From: Rippkaea orientalis PCC 8801
GTDB lineage: Bacteria; Cyanobacteriota; Cyanobacteriia; Cyanobacteriales; Microcystaceae
DNA: 64,000 nucleotides
NCBI RefSeq assembly: GCF_000021805.1
Contig: NC_011726.1
Span: 3,008,097 to 3,072,096 of the forward strand
Reading direction: 5' to 3'
The translations under genes were made by a program, and so were the position numbers. Each line of letters begins with the position of its first letter. Within the stretch, counting starts at the first letter, position 1. A model generated the notes under the pieces. It saw only the letters and a list, made by a program, of their open reading frames with translations, made no database searches and was not told the origin of the DNA. This document shows, piece after piece, positions 28,980 to 37,749 of this stretch.

Positions 28980-30623
28980 CTAAATTTTCTGCAATAATCG
29001 TCTGGCTGCTTCTTTGGCGGCATCTCGAAAGGGTAATAGGATTAAATCTGCCCCCGCATCTTCCAAAATTTTTCTTTCTCGATAGGTATGGCTGGTTAAG
29101 GCGGTTTTTCCTGCAAAACGGCGATGTTGTAACGTATGGAGTAATAGTAAGCCAATGCGTGACCCGGGTAGGGTACTGACTATCCATTTGGCTTCATTTA
29201 AGGGTAAGGTTGCTGCAAATTCGGGATCTTCCACATCGCCATAAAAAGCTAAAATCCCCTTTTCTCGCCACTCCCGCACCAATTCTGGATTAAAATCTAC
29301 TCCTAAAACCTGTAATCCCTGTTCCTGTAAGTATTGAATCAAACTACCACCATAGCGTCCTAACCCGAATAAAATTATGTCTACGGGGGGAATATCTACC
29401 CTTTCTAAATCCCCTAATTTTCGGTGAGAATGAGGAATTAATCGATCTAAATAGGACAAAGCAGGGGTAAACCATTCATAGAGGGTATGGGAATCAATGA
29501 TCATATAGGTAGAGACTGCCATTGTCATAAGTCCTACTAAGGTAATTAAACCTAGAGTGTTGTCGGAAATATGCCCTAATTCCACACCTAAACTCGCTAA
29601 AATCAAGGAAAATTCGCTAATCTGTCCTAAGGAAAAACTGGTAATGGCACTGGTATACTTACGATGTCCCATCAGACTCATCAAAATCATAACCATCAAG
29701 GGTTTCCCCACTAAAACGAATAGGGAAAAAATGACGGCAGGAATGATGCCTGTGGTTAAATGGTTGAGATTAATATGAATGCCTAGGTTAATAAAGAAGA
29801 AAAGTAACAGAAAATCCCGTAAACTGACTAATCTTGCCCCTAAAGTCGCCCGATAATGGGTAGAGGCTAGGGATACCCCGGCAATAAAAGCCCCGACTTC
29901 TTTACTAAACCCTAATTCGTCTCCTATGGCGGCTAAGGCGATCGCCCAAGAAATGGCAAAGATGAGTAATAATTCGGTAGAATGGGCGAGGGAATGGAGT
30001 AACTTAGGCAAAACATAGCGAGTTAATAGGGTAACTAACCCTAAAAATCCCCCCCCTTTGAGTACAACCATCAAAATTTCTTGAGATAACGATTGCTGAG
30101 AACTTCCCTGAAAAGCCGTCAGGGCAATCATTACTATGACGACGACGATATCTTGAATAATTAGTATCCCTAGGGCAATTCGTCCGTGGAGAGCATCAAT
30201 TTCCCGTTTATCAGACAGTAATTTAACAATAATAATCGTACTGGAAAAGCTTAGAGCTGTGGCGATATAAAAAGCAGATAGTTGATTAATTCCGAGGGAA
30301 ATTGCGATTAAATAACCTAAAATTCCTGTGATGAGAATTTGTCCAACTGCTGTGATTAAAGCCACTAGACCAACGGACTCAATTTCGTGGGGGTCGAGTT
30401 TTAATCCTACGACAAATAAGAGTAAAGCAATGCCTAATTCTGCTAATAATTCGACTTGTTGAGTGGAAATAACGATTCCTAACCCCGCAGGACCGACTAG
30501 AATACCGACGATGATAAAAGCCATAATTAGGGGTTGACGTAGCCATAACGCTAACGCACCAACTCCCGTAGCAATAGCTAATATACAGGCAATTTCTGAA
30601 AAGACATTGCTGAAATTAATCAT
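28980..30623 (-). CDS. KefB-type cation:proton antiporter with TrkA-N domain
   Basis: This protein of about 547 residues belongs to the CPA2 monovalent cation:proton antiporter family. Roughly twelve membrane helices fill residues 5-385 (IVGILVGPAGLGIV, LSFSSTIIIVKLLSD, GFSKEVGAFIAGVSLAST). A cytosolic NAD-binding TrkA-N (RCK) domain follows near residue 420 (DIILFGLGRYGGSLIQYL, VLGVDFNPE). The start MINFSNVFSEIA at 30623 is taken in preference to an in-frame codon 45 bases upstream. Function is K+ or Na+ efflux and pH homeostasis; the specific ion is not predictable. Confidence 0.88.
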   Translation of the reverse strand: MINFSNVFSEIACILAIATGVGALALWLRQPLIMAFIIVGILVGPAGLGIVISTQQVELLAELGIALLLFVVGLKLDPHEIESVGLVALITAVGQILITGILGYLIAISLGINQLSAFYIATALSFSSTIIIVKLLSDKREIDALHGRIALGILIIQDIVVVIVMIALTAFQGSSQQSLSQEILMVVLKGGGFLGLVTLLTRYVLPKLLHSLAHSTELLLIFAISWAIALAAIGDELGFSKEVGAFIAGVSLASTHYRATLGARLVSLRDFLLLFFFINLGIHINLNHLTTGIIPAVIFSLFVLVGKPLMVMILMSLMGHRKYTSAITSFSLGQISEFSLILASLGVELGHISDNTLGLITLVGLMTMAVSTYMIIDSHTLYEWFTPALSYLDRLIPHSHRKLGDLERVDIPPVDIILFGLGRYGGSLIQYLQEQGLQVLGVDFNPELVREWREKGILAFYGDVEDPEFAATLPLNEAKWIVSTLPGSRIGLLLLHTLQHRRFAGKTALTSHTYRERKILEDAGADLILLPFRDAAKEAARRLLQKI

Positions 30624-30694
30624 GATAAGTCCTTGCTTAAAAATGTATTTATTCTGATAAGGAAGCAAAAGTCAAAATATCTTCCCTACTCTTT

Positions 30695-30785
30695 GAAGTC
30701 AGCAGTCAGCAGTCAGGAGGCAAAAGGCAGGAGTTAAAATTATCTCCCCTACTCCCCACCCTCCCCACACTTCCCACCCTTCCCA
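30695..30785. repeat. Heptameric repeat and C-rich tract
   Basis: Repeats of AGTCAGC/AGTCAGG followed by a CTCCCC / CCCACCCT tract, related in style to those at 9436-9525. They lie between the antiporter promoter region and the pentapeptide gene. No function is visible. Confidence 0.65.
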
Positions 30786-30872
30786 AAATAACCCAATTGG
30801 GTGAGGTTACTTAATCTAAATGGTCTTTACCCTAGTAATAGATAGAGTTAAGGTAATGAGGAGGAAAACAAG

Positions 30873-31310
30873 ATGAAACGGAACATTTTTGTAACGCTAG
30901 CGATCGCTACTCCCCTCATTTTAGCGAGTCCTGTTTTAGCGGGAAATCCTGCCCACGTTCAAAAATTACTCTCAACTGGGCAATGTATGGGTTGTGATCT
31001 TTCTGATGAAGATTTACGATATTCTCATTTAATTGGCGCAGATTTGCGCAATGCTGACCTCTCAGGGGCGAATTTGACTGAAGCTAACCTTGAAGGAGCC
31101 GACTTAGCAGGAGCTACCTTAAAAGGGGCTAATCTAACGGGGGCGATGGTAACCAATGCCACCTTTAATGATGCGAATTTAGATAATGTTAACTTCACCC
31201 AAGCAATGATTTATGATGCTGATGTTACTGGGGCATCGATGAATAATCTTGATTTAACGAATGCTCAAATCTATAATACGGGTATTGGAATTGGTGGAGA
31301 AGCTCCTTAG
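30873..31310 (+). CDS. Secreted pentapeptide-repeat protein
   Basis: This 145-residue protein has a signal peptide (MKRNIFVTLAIATPLILA, cleavage near SPVLAGNP) and a short CxxC-type motif (QCMGCDLSDEDL). About 15 pentapeptide repeats of the A(D/N)Lxx kind follow, from about residue 45 to 135, forming a right-handed quadrilateral beta helix. It is presumably located in the lumen or periplasm, as several cyanobacterial homologues are. A GAGGAGG ribosome-binding site precedes the ATG. Function unknown. Confidence 0.8.
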   Translation: MKRNIFVTLAIATPLILASPVLAGNPAHVQKLLSTGQCMGCDLSDEDLRYSHLIGADLRNADLSGANLTEANLEGADLAGATLKGANLTGAMVTNATFNDANLDNVNFTQAMIYDADVTGASMNNLDLTNAQIYNTGIGIGGEAP

Positions 31311-31463
31311 TTACATCCGTATCCGCATTAATTAAGTCAGCCAACAAAATTGATCGCAGAGTAGGGCGGGTTTACTTGACTTACTGATGACAATTATAAT
31401 TATTAGAAAAACCCTGTCCCTACCGATTTGTGAAATTAATTTTTTGTGCTTAACTTATCTATT

Positions 31464-31559
31464 ATGAAAAAAAACAAAAAATTGCAATTCTTGATCCTTG
31501 TTTTACTCATGTTAATCACTTGTGTTAGTTTGATTGGATGGCAAACTCAAGGATTATAA
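31464..31559 (+). CDS. Possible 31-residue single-helix membrane peptide
   Basis: A short open frame starts with MKKNKKLQ, continues with a strongly hydrophobic segment (FLILVLLMLITCVSLIGW) and ends QTQGL. The basic N-terminus plus one helix is what a small membrane protein, for example an accessory photosynthetic subunit, would look like, but it matches none I recognise. No clear ribosome-binding site is present. It may be real or fortuitous. Confidence 0.35.
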   Translation: MKKNKKLQFLILVLLMLITCVSLIGWQTQGL

Positions 31560-31600
31560 AATAACAATTAGAAATTGCCTAAAATTCTCCTAAATTCTGT

Positions 31601-32470
31601 TTAGCGAGGGTATTTTTCCATCAATTTTTGAACTTGTTCTGCGTGGTAGGAACTGCGGGTTAAGGGAGAAGAAACCACTTGTAAAAAGCCAATTTCTTCC
31701 CCAAATTTTCGCCATTCATCGAACTGGGAAGGGGGAATAAATCCTTTCACTTCTAAATGTTTAGGGGAAGGTTGTAGGTATTGTCCTAGGGTGAGAATAT
31801 CACAATCAACACCGCGCAAATCTTCCATCACTTGGCGAACTTCCTCATCGGTTTCCCCTAAACCGACCATAATACCCGATTTTGTGTAAATTTGAGGAGA
31901 TAATCCCTTTGCCTGTTGCAAAAGTTCGAGCGATCGCTGATAATCTCCTTGGGGACGGACTCGACGGTATAAACGGGGAACGGTTTCGGTATTATGGTTG
32001 AGCACTTCGGGGTTAGCGGATAAAATCACCTCTAAAGCTGTCCAATTACCGCATAAATCAGGAATTAAGACCTCAATCGTGGTTTTTAGGGAAACTTTAC
32101 GAATTTCTTGGATACACCGCACAAATTGAGACGCACCCCCATCGGGTAAGTCATCTCGGTTGACGGAGGTAATGACGACGTGGTTAAGCTTAAGACGACG
32201 GACAGCTTCAGCGAGGTTGAGGGGTTCGAGGGGGTCTAAGGCTTGGGGTTTTTTCTCAAAATCAATGTCACAATAGGGACAAGCACGGGTACAAGCAGGT
32301 CCCATGATTAAAAAGGTGGCTGTTCCCGCGTTGAAGCATTCGCCAATATTAGGACAAGATGCCTCTTCACAAACGGTATTGAGGTTTAAATCGCGTAAAA
32401 TCTCCTTAACGTTGCCCACTCTTTCCCATTGGGGGGCTTTTACCCGTAACCATTCCGGTTTAACCGCCAC
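31601..32470 (-). CDS. lipA: Lipoyl synthase
   Basis: LipA is a radical-SAM enzyme that inserts two sulphurs into octanoyl-carrier domains to make lipoate. The auxiliary cluster motif is [15 protein letters not shown]. The radical-SAM motif is [20 protein letters not shown] stands near the C-terminus. The 289-residue length is normal. The start codon is GTG at 32470. Cyanobacteria often have two LipA paralogues; only one is in this window. Confidence 0.95.
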   Translation of the reverse strand: MAVKPEWLRVKAPQWERVGNVKEILRDLNLNTVCEEASCPNIGECFNAGTATFLIMGPACTRACPYCDIDFEKKPQALDPLEPLNLAEAVRRLKLNHVVITSVNRDDLPDGGASQFVRCIQEIRKVSLKTTIEVLIPDLCGNWTALEVILSANPEVLNHNTETVPRLYRRVRPQGDYQRSLELLQQAKGLSPQIYTKSGIMVGLGETDEEVRQVMEDLRGVDCDILTLGQYLQPSPKHLEVKGFIPPSQFDEWRKFGEEIGFLQVVSSPLTRSSYHAEQVQKLMEKYPR

Positions 32471-32892
32471 GCTTGACCGACTCCTAAATTAATAGTAAAT
32501 ATTCCTAATTATAACACTATTGTCCCGATAAATTTGCGATAGAAGTTTTGTAGCGTGGGCAAAGTTTTTCACTTTACGGATAGTCCAGATCAATCTGTGA
32601 TTTGCCCACCCTACCGTCTAGATTTTATTCAAAAGAGGTTTCTTCAGAGGACTCTAATTCATATTAAAATACCAGTAAAGATTAGCAACATATTTCTGGA
32701 TAATATGACTATGGGGTATGTTATCGGTGAATATTTCTGGCTATCATCTGAAATTGTGCGGAAAGTTTCTGGATAATATTCTCTATAATGTGAATATCCC
32801 GAAATTTTCTGTTTTTTGCCCCATAGAAGTTGACTATCGAGAAAATGTCGGTATAATAAATAGTTGGACTCCAATTTTAACTAGGGTTATTT
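32471..32892. other. Non-coding region with dispersed palindrome and A/T-rich repeats
   Basis: This 422-base gap carries the palindromic repeat at 32550-32621. It also has a set of imperfect copies of ATATTTCTGGATAAT/CTATC at about 32690-32780. Short open frames here are repetitive and unconvincing. The promoter for the following small gene should lie near its end. Confidence 0.5.
32550..32621. repeat. Dispersed palindromic repeat, copy A
   Basis: The block starts GTAGCGTGGGCAAAGT and ends TTTGCCCACCCTACCGTCTAG, so its ends are inverted repeats. A second copy with high identity is at 59894-59964, and the short palindrome at 61179-61203 shares the arms. It looks like a small non-autonomous mobile element or MITE. 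Confidence 0.7.
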
Positions 32893-33174
32893 ATGAAAAA
32901 TGAAGAATTAAAAGAACGTCTTCAAGAATTTATTAGTTGTTTTGAGCTAGTATTTGATATTGATTGGGATTACACAAAAATTTCAATTTCAGATGAATAT
33001 CTGATTGATAATCATGGAACATTTCTAGATCCTTTTCCTGGAGAACACTATACTGGAGGAAAAGGAGATAACTGGGCTAATAGATCATCTTTTCTTGCTG
33101 CCTACCGAGAACTAAAAGCATTTGCTATCAGTGAGGGCTTATATAATCCAGATGAAGAACCGTGGAAGATGTAG
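32893..33174 (+). CDS. Small hypothetical protein
   Basis: This 93-residue acidic, aromatic-rich protein has no recognised domain. It has a helical start (MKNEELKERLQEFISCF), a strand-rich middle (DIDWDYTKISI) and the conserved-looking PGEHYTGGKGDNWANRSSFL. It ends in a helix and YNPDEEPWKM. Real coding is supported by regular composition and a complete, compact sequence. It lies alone, upstream of the hicB-hicA pair. Function unknown. Confidence 0.5.
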   Translation: MKNEELKERLQEFISCFELVFDIDWDYTKISISDEYLIDNHGTFLDPFPGEHYTGGKGDNWANRSSFLAAYRELKAFAISEGLYNPDEEPWKM

Positions 33175-33257
33175 CTTAGGTTTCGCTCTATCATACTTTG
33201 GAAGCACCTTTATCTGGGACTAGACGATTACTTTTAGTGTGATCGCTGATCTTGTAG

Positions 33258-33315
33258 GGTGCGTTCCCCACTTCAACTCCTAACTATCCCACCGATAATT
33301 TTTTGGGAACGCACC
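33258..33315. repeat. Inverted repeat GGTGCGTTCCC / GGGAACGCACC
   Basis: The two 11-base arms (33258-33268 and 33305-33315) are perfectly complementary, with a 36-base spacer. It lies in the 294-base gap before hicB. It may be a small mobile palindrome; no coding content. Confidence 0.6.
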
Positions 33316-33468
33316 ATTCTTATAAATTCTTGAAGCAAGAGATCGCAGTCTAACAACGCCCATGCACACCGACCGACGAAAGTGGCTCGGTATTGATGTA
33401 AAGGTTATCTGCGGCGGGTGATGGCAGAGTAAAATGGTGGAGTAAGCCTTTCGTTGAGGAGACAGGTT

Positions 33469-33675
33469 ATGAGGTTTAGCGTCACGCTTGATCGCGATGA
33501 GGATGGAGTTTGGGTTGTGGAGTGCCCCAGTATTCCAGGATGTGTGAGTCAAGGTCAGACGAAACAAGAAGCCCTCGAAAATATCAAAGATGCGATCGCT
33601 GCGTGTCTACAGGTTCGGGCAGAACGCGGGATGCCGCTGACTGTAGAAACCTATCAGGTCGAGGTTGTCGCCTGA
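33469..33675 (+). CDS. hicB: HicB-family antitoxin
   Basis: This protein of about 68 residues has the HicB partial RNase H-like fold: RFSVTLDRDEDGVWVVECP, SIPGCVSQGQTKQEALENI and DAIAACL. HicB neutralises the HicA mRNA interferase. ATG 33469 is used since GAGGA at 33455-33459 is its ribosome-binding site. The stop overlaps the following hicA start (TGATG). It lacks an obvious C-terminal DNA-binding domain. The order hicB then hicA is the reverse of the classical order. Confidence 0.85.
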   Translation: MRFSVTLDRDEDGVWVVECPSIPGCVSQGQTKQEALENIKDAIAACLQVRAERGMPLTVETYQVEVVA

Positions 33676-33899
33676 TGGGTTCTGCTTTACCTATCATGAG
33701 TGGCCGCGAAGTTGTGCGCGTCTTTGAATCGTTGGGTTGGGAAGCTGTGCGGCAGACGGGTAGCCACATCATCATGACGAAGGATGAAGAACTTGTCACG
33801 CTTTCGATTCCTGATCACCGTGAAGTGGCGAAAGGAACCTTGCGAAGTTTGATTCGCACTGCTGGATTAACGGTAGAGGAATTTGTTGCTGCCAAGTAG
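33675..33899 (+). CDS. hicA: HicA-family mRNA interferase toxin
   Basis: This 74-residue double-stranded RNA-binding-like toxin carries the HicA pattern SGREVVRVFESLGWEAVRQTG followed by the catalytic-histidine motif GSHIIM. A C-terminal IPDHREVAKGTLRSLIR completes the fold. The start ATG at 33675 overlaps the hicB stop; an internal ATG at 33696 (MSGREV) is an alternative start. It is translationally coupled to its antitoxin. Confidence 0.87.
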   Translation: MGSALPIMSGREVVRVFESLGWEAVRQTGSHIIMTKDEELVTLSIPDHREVAKGTLRSLIRTAGLTVEEFVAAK

Positions 33900-33919
33900 C
33901 TCCTAAATTACAGGCTAAT

Positions 33920-34363
33920 TTAATCAAGATACAAAACCTCATCAAAGGTAAAAGGACAATCTGGCGGAAAGTTATTAATAGATAACCCTGTGTCATCGGA
34001 TGCTAACCGTCTGCTATCTTGATAACATTTATCAAAAATTTCTTTCAAAAAAGGGATTAAACTAGGGCTAGTTTCTAAACTATCCCTAATTCTTTGACGA
34101 TGTTCTGTAATAGTATAACGCCAACTGTTGCTTCTTTTTTCAGGTTGATATTGATATTTAAGCAGGTGCATTAATAAAATTCTTAAATTACTTTTAATGG
34201 CATTTTTTTCGCTTCTACCCATACCTTCTAACTCTTCAATTAAATGATCATAATCAACCTCTAATAATTTTCCTTCTTTTAAAGAGTTAATTGTATTCTC
34301 TAACCATAAATTAAAGTCTTGATCATAAAAATTTGGTTTTGTTAGAGATAATTGATCGGTCAT
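33920..34363 (-). CDS. DUF29 family protein
   Basis: This 147-residue protein of the cyanobacteria-rich DUF29 family shows the usual elements: YDQDFNLWLENTINSLKEG, DHLIEELEGMGRSEK, LRILLMHLLKYQYQPE and the tryptophan in SNSWRYTITEHR. It is all-helical and probably cytosolic. The function of the family is unknown. It stands convergent with hicA and divergent from the HdrB-like gene. Confidence 0.8.
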   Translation of the reverse strand: MTDQLSLTKPNFYDQDFNLWLENTINSLKEGKLLEVDYDHLIEELEGMGRSEKNAIKSNLRILLMHLLKYQYQPEKRSNSWRYTITEHRQRIRDSLETSPSLIPFLKEIFDKCYQDSRRLASDDTGLSINNFPPDCPFTFDEVLYLD

Positions 34364-34465
34364 AGGTTAAGACTCCTATTCCTTACATTTTAGTTAATCT
34401 CAGTTTGATTCATTAATAACTATGATAGACTTATTATAGTGATCTTGTTTAATCATTAATAGTCA

Positions 34466-35359
34466 ATGCTGAAATACGCTTATTATCCAGGTTGTGTTGC
34501 CCAAGGGGCTTGTCGTGAACTTTATCTGTCTACTGCTGCCTTAACGAATGCTTTAGGAATAGAATTAATTGAACTGAAAAAAGCAGCCTGTTGTGGTTCA
34601 GGAACCTACAAAGAAGATTCCCAACTCTTGGAAGATACCGTTAATGCGCGTAATATTGCCCTCGCAGAGTCCCTTAATCTTCCGCTATTGACCCATTGTA
34701 GCACCTGTCAAGGCGTTATTGGCCATGTGGATGAACGGCTGAAAGAGGCTAAAATTAAAGATCCAGAGTATTTTGAACAGGTGAATGGATTCTTAAAAAA
34801 AGAGCATTGTTCCCCCTATCAAGGAACCAGTGAAGTTAAACATTTATTATGGGCATTAGTCGCAGATTATGGCTTAAAAAACCTTAAAGAAAAGGTAACA
34901 AAAAAGTTAAGCGGATTAAATTGCGCCGCTTTTTATGGCTGTTATTTATTGCGATCGCAAGACCATCTTCCCTATGACAATAAATTTGCCCCAGAGTCCT
35001 TAGAAAATGTCTTCCGTACCGTTGGAGCTAATCCAATTTACTATCAAGGACGGACTCAATGTTGTGGTTGGCCATTAGCCAGTTATGCCACAAAAGAGTC
35101 TTTTAAACTAGCAGGAAGTCATGTCTTAGAAGCAATGGAAGCAGGGGCAGATTGTTTAGTTACTCCTTGTCCTCTATGTCACCTCAATTTAGATTCTCGC
35201 CAACCAGAAGTTGCTAAAGTGATTAACCATAAATTAGGGTTGCCTGTGCTACATTTACCCCAATTAGTATCTCTAGCGTTAGGCATTAGTCCCGATAAAT
35301 TAGGCTTAGATCGTCATGTTGTTTCAACAAGACCTGTGTTAGAAAAGTTGGGATTTTAA
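34466..35359 (+). CDS. HdrB-like CCG-domain iron-sulphur protein
   Basis: This 297-residue protein resembles heterodisulphide reductase subunit B and related succinate dehydrogenase-type subunits. It contains two CCG modules with cysteines arranged as YYPGCVAQG, CCGSG, HCSTCQG and then YGCYLLR, QCCGWPL, PCPLCHLN. These would bind non-cubane Fe-S clusters or act as a redox switch. It is a stand-alone gene in cyanobacteria. The physiological partner is not evident from its neighbours. Confidence 0.85.
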   Translation: MLKYAYYPGCVAQGACRELYLSTAALTNALGIELIELKKAACCGSGTYKEDSQLLEDTVNARNIALAESLNLPLLTHCSTCQGVIGHVDERLKEAKIKDPEYFEQVNGFLKKEHCSPYQGTSEVKHLLWALVADYGLKNLKEKVTKKLSGLNCAAFYGCYLLRSQDHLPYDNKFAPESLENVFRTVGANPIYYQGRTQCCGWPLASYATKESFKLAGSHVLEAMEAGADCLVTPCPLCHLNLDSRQPEVAKVINHKLGLPVLHLPQLVSLALGISPDKLGLDRHVVSTRPVLEKLGF

Positions 35360-35364
35360 TCGAT

Positions 35365-35931
35365 CTAAAGCTTTAACCAATCAAAAATTTCTTGGCTGGT
35401 TAACTGCCAATCTGATAAAATATTTAGAGTAGGTAAAATATCTGCTCCTGAAATAATTTCGGGTAATTGATCTGGCTTAAAAATCATCACCGACTCATCT
35501 TCTGGATCAATTAACCATCCTAATTTTGTTTCCTGTTTCAAACAAAATAAAATCTTTTTAATGTCTTTATTGGTTGATTGTTCAGGGGATAAAATTTCAA
35601 TAATCCAATCAGGATAAATCTCAAACTTATTAGCAATTTTGCCTTGATGTGTTCTAGGGATTCTTGCCCAATTAAACACTACTAAATCAGGGACAATTGA
35701 ACGATTACTAAAACTACAACGTAACTCAGGAAAAGCATAAGCTAATTTTCGAGGTATGCTAAAATTATTAATAGCTGTTCCTAGCTGAATTTGTAAACTA
35801 CTGTGTTCTCCTTGTGGTATAGGCTTTTGTTCGATTATTCCCTCTAAATATTCACTAGCTGGTTTGGTTTCTGGCATTTCTAGAAATTCTTCAAGTGTTA
35901 AAATTGATTCAATAGTTTTAGCAATAAACAT
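35365..35931 (-). CDS. Uma2 family (DUF820) protein
   Basis: This 188-residue member of the cyanobacterial Uma2 family has a PD-(D/E)xK-like core: SIVPDLVVFNW, PDWIIEILSPEQSTN and a terminal hydrophobic region. LTLEEFLEMPETKPASEYLEG is the standard N-terminus. It ends 5 bases from the stop of the convergent HdrB-like gene. Function unknown. Confidence 0.85.
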   Translation of the reverse strand: MFIAKTIESILTLEEFLEMPETKPASEYLEGIIEQKPIPQGEHSSLQIQLGTAINNFSIPRKLAYAFPELRCSFSNRSIVPDLVVFNWARIPRTHQGKIANKFEIYPDWIIEILSPEQSTNKDIKKILFCLKQETKLGWLIDPEDESVMIFKPDQLPEIISGADILPTLNILSDWQLTSQEIFDWLKL

Positions 35932-35968
35932 AATAATCTCCCTAATCTGTTTACTAATAAGATAACCT

Positions 35969-36259
35969 ATGAATCAGACTAACATTATCGGTGTTAAGGT
36001 ATTAATTTTAGGCAAAGTCCAAGGGGTAGGATATCGCCAGTGGACAGTACGAAAAGCCAGAGAATTAGGACTGAAAGGATGGGTTAGAAATCTCAGTAAT
36101 GGTCATGTTGAAGCTACTTTTGAAGGAGAAAAAAACATCATTGAACAGATGATTAAATCTTGTCATACTGGACCGAGTAACGCGAGAGTAACAGAGGTTA
36201 TAGTGAAGACAAAAACCCCTGATTTTTTAGAAGGATTTGAAATTAAGTTTGATGGCTAG
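35969..36259 (+). CDS. acyP: Acylphosphatase
   Basis: This small enzyme hydrolyses acyl phosphates. The 96-residue sequence has the catalytic signature GKVQGVGYRQW, with the phosphate-binding arginine, and GWVRNLSNGHVEATFEG with the catalytic asparagine. It diverges from the Uma2 gene. Assignment is secure from the signatures. Confidence 0.93.
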   Translation: MNQTNIIGVKVLILGKVQGVGYRQWTVRKARELGLKGWVRNLSNGHVEATFEGEKNIIEQMIKSCHTGPSNARVTEVIVKTKTPDFLEGFEIKFDG

Positions 36260-36337
36260 GGAAGGCGGTTTGTAGAGACAGATTGAGCGAATTAGTCAGT
36301 TTGAAAACTATCAATTCAGCAAAACCTGCCTTTCCAT

Positions 36338-37087
36338 TTAGGGTAACTTTTCTAAAGTATTGAGTTGTTGTAAGGCGGTTTTAGAAGATTCATTATCTCC
36401 TTGTTGTTGCCAAATTTCAGCCGCTTTTTGAAAATCAGCGCGGGCTTTTTTGGTTTGTCCTAAATCCGAGAAAGCTAAACCTCGGTTAAAATACGCTTCT
36501 CCATATTGGGGATCAATAATAATCGCTTCACTAAAGTCTTTTTGGGCTAAATCTGCTTGTCCTAAATTCAAATAGGCTAACCCCAAATTATTATGAGCAA
36601 ACGCATCATTTGGGTTTAATTTTAGAGCCTCAAGATAATTAGCGATCGCTTCTTTATCATCTCCTAATTGTAAATAGACATTGCCTCGATTAACATAGGC
36701 TTCAACCATTTTTGGATCAAGGATAAGAGATTGACTAAAATCTGCCAAAGCTAAGTCAAATTTGCCTAAATTACTGTAAGCAAATCCCCGATTATAGTAA
36801 GCATTGATATCATTGGGGTTATTTTTCAGTGCTTCGGTAAAATCAGCGATCGCACCTTGATAATCGCCTTGACGACTTTTTTCGATCCCCTGTTCTACCA
36901 ATTCAAAGCTCTTAGTATTGACTAAATTAACCGAACTAGACTCAGAAGGGGTTAAAGAAGAATCTCTTTGACAAGCGATCATCGAACTCAGTACCAATAA
37001 ACACAACGCCAACAGAGGCAACCCCAAGCGAGGGGATAATTTGACCCAAGAAAAAAGGGAGCGGGGAGCAGTCAGAGGGTTAAACAT
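36338..37087 (-). CDS. TPR-repeat lipoprotein
   Basis: This 249-residue protein has an N-terminal signal of the lipoprotein type (LALCLLVLSSMIACQRD, lipobox MIAC). About five tetratricopeptide repeats follow between residues 60 and 235, for example AIADFTEALKNNPNDINAYYNRG. It is membrane-anchored, probably as a periplasmic scaffold. The partner is unknown. Confidence 0.82.
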   Translation of the reverse strand: MFNPLTAPRSLFSWVKLSPRLGLPLLALCLLVLSSMIACQRDSSLTPSESSSVNLVNTKSFELVEQGIEKSRQGDYQGAIADFTEALKNNPNDINAYYNRGFAYSNLGKFDLALADFSQSLILDPKMVEAYVNRGNVYLQLGDDKEAIANYLEALKLNPNDAFAHNNLGLAYLNLGQADLAQKDFSEAIIIDPQYGEAYFNRGLAFSDLGQTKKARADFQKAAEIWQQQGDNESSKTALQQLNTLEKLP

Positions 37088-37298
37088 TGATTTTTTTAGA
37101 AAATTACTCGCTCAAACATCAGGTAAAATTCGCTCTCTTCCAATAGGGAGCTAACCCTCATCAGTTAAGGCTTTTAGCTCAGGAATCTCCCTAGAAATGG
37201 CTTAAGGCGATCGCTGTCTTTGTTAACCGTTAACTAGACAAAGGCAAAAAGAGTAGGTATATTAGCCTAAGTGTGTTTTTCGTGAGGAGCGAACTTCA

Positions 37299-37625
37299 AT
37301 GAAAAAATTGTTTCTATCTACCTTGATGATAGCGTTGACAGCGACTCCTGGACAGGCTCAAACAGCAACTTATTATTCTTCTAGCTATCAGGGGTCAAAA
37401 ACGGCTTCAGGAGTCCGCTTTAGCAACTCTCAACCGATGGCAGCCCATCCTTCTTTACCCTTGGGAAGCAAAGTTAAAGTAACCAACCGCAATAATGGCA
37501 AGAGTGTGATTGTTCGCATCGTCGATCGTTGTCGCTGTAGTATTGATTTATCCCAAGCTGCTTTTCGACAAATTGGGTCCCTTAGCAAGGGAAGGATTCC
37601 AGTTAGTATCAAAGTTTTACGTTAA
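37299..37625 (+). CDS. RlpA-like double-psi beta-barrel protein
   Basis: This 108-residue secreted protein has a signal peptide (MKKLFLSTLMIALTATPGQA) and a single RlpA-like domain: TATYYSSSYQGSKTASG, MAAHPSLPLGSKVKVTN, VRIVDRCRCSIDLS and AAFRQIG. RlpA proteins cleave denuded septal peptidoglycan, although small forms without SPOR domains may only bind glycan. There is no SPOR domain here. A hairpin at 37641-37658 follows. Confidence 0.85.
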   Translation: MKKLFLSTLMIALTATPGQAQTATYYSSSYQGSKTASGVRFSNSQPMAAHPSLPLGSKVKVTNRNNGKSVIVRIVDRCRCSIDLSQAAFRQIGSLSKGRIPVSIKVLR

Positions 37626-37640
37626 CTTAGTCAACGCTAA

Positions 37641-37658
37641 GGGCGCAAGTTTGCGCCC
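37641..37658 (+). terminator. Hairpin after the RlpA-like gene
   Basis: GGGCGCAA pairs with TTGCGCCC over a 2-base loop, 15 bases after the stop. No clear T-run follows, so it is only a possible terminator. Confidence 0.45.
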
Positions 37659-37749
37659 ATCCCAGTTAGAGATTTTGTTCGTTCATAAAATTCTGGGAAA
37701 CTTCTACGAGAGAAATTTCCCAAAGAAATCGGACTCACAACCTCAAAAC

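Noticed and set aside
28909-29187. Minus-strand frame overlapping the antiporter C-terminus
   Set aside because: It lies mostly in another frame of the antiporter gene with antiporter-derived arginine-rich sequence; only its tail is outside and no family is recognised.
32555-32903. Three short overlapping frames before the small hypothetical gene
   Set aside because: They run through palindromic and repeated DNA, have no ribosome-binding sites and contradict one another.
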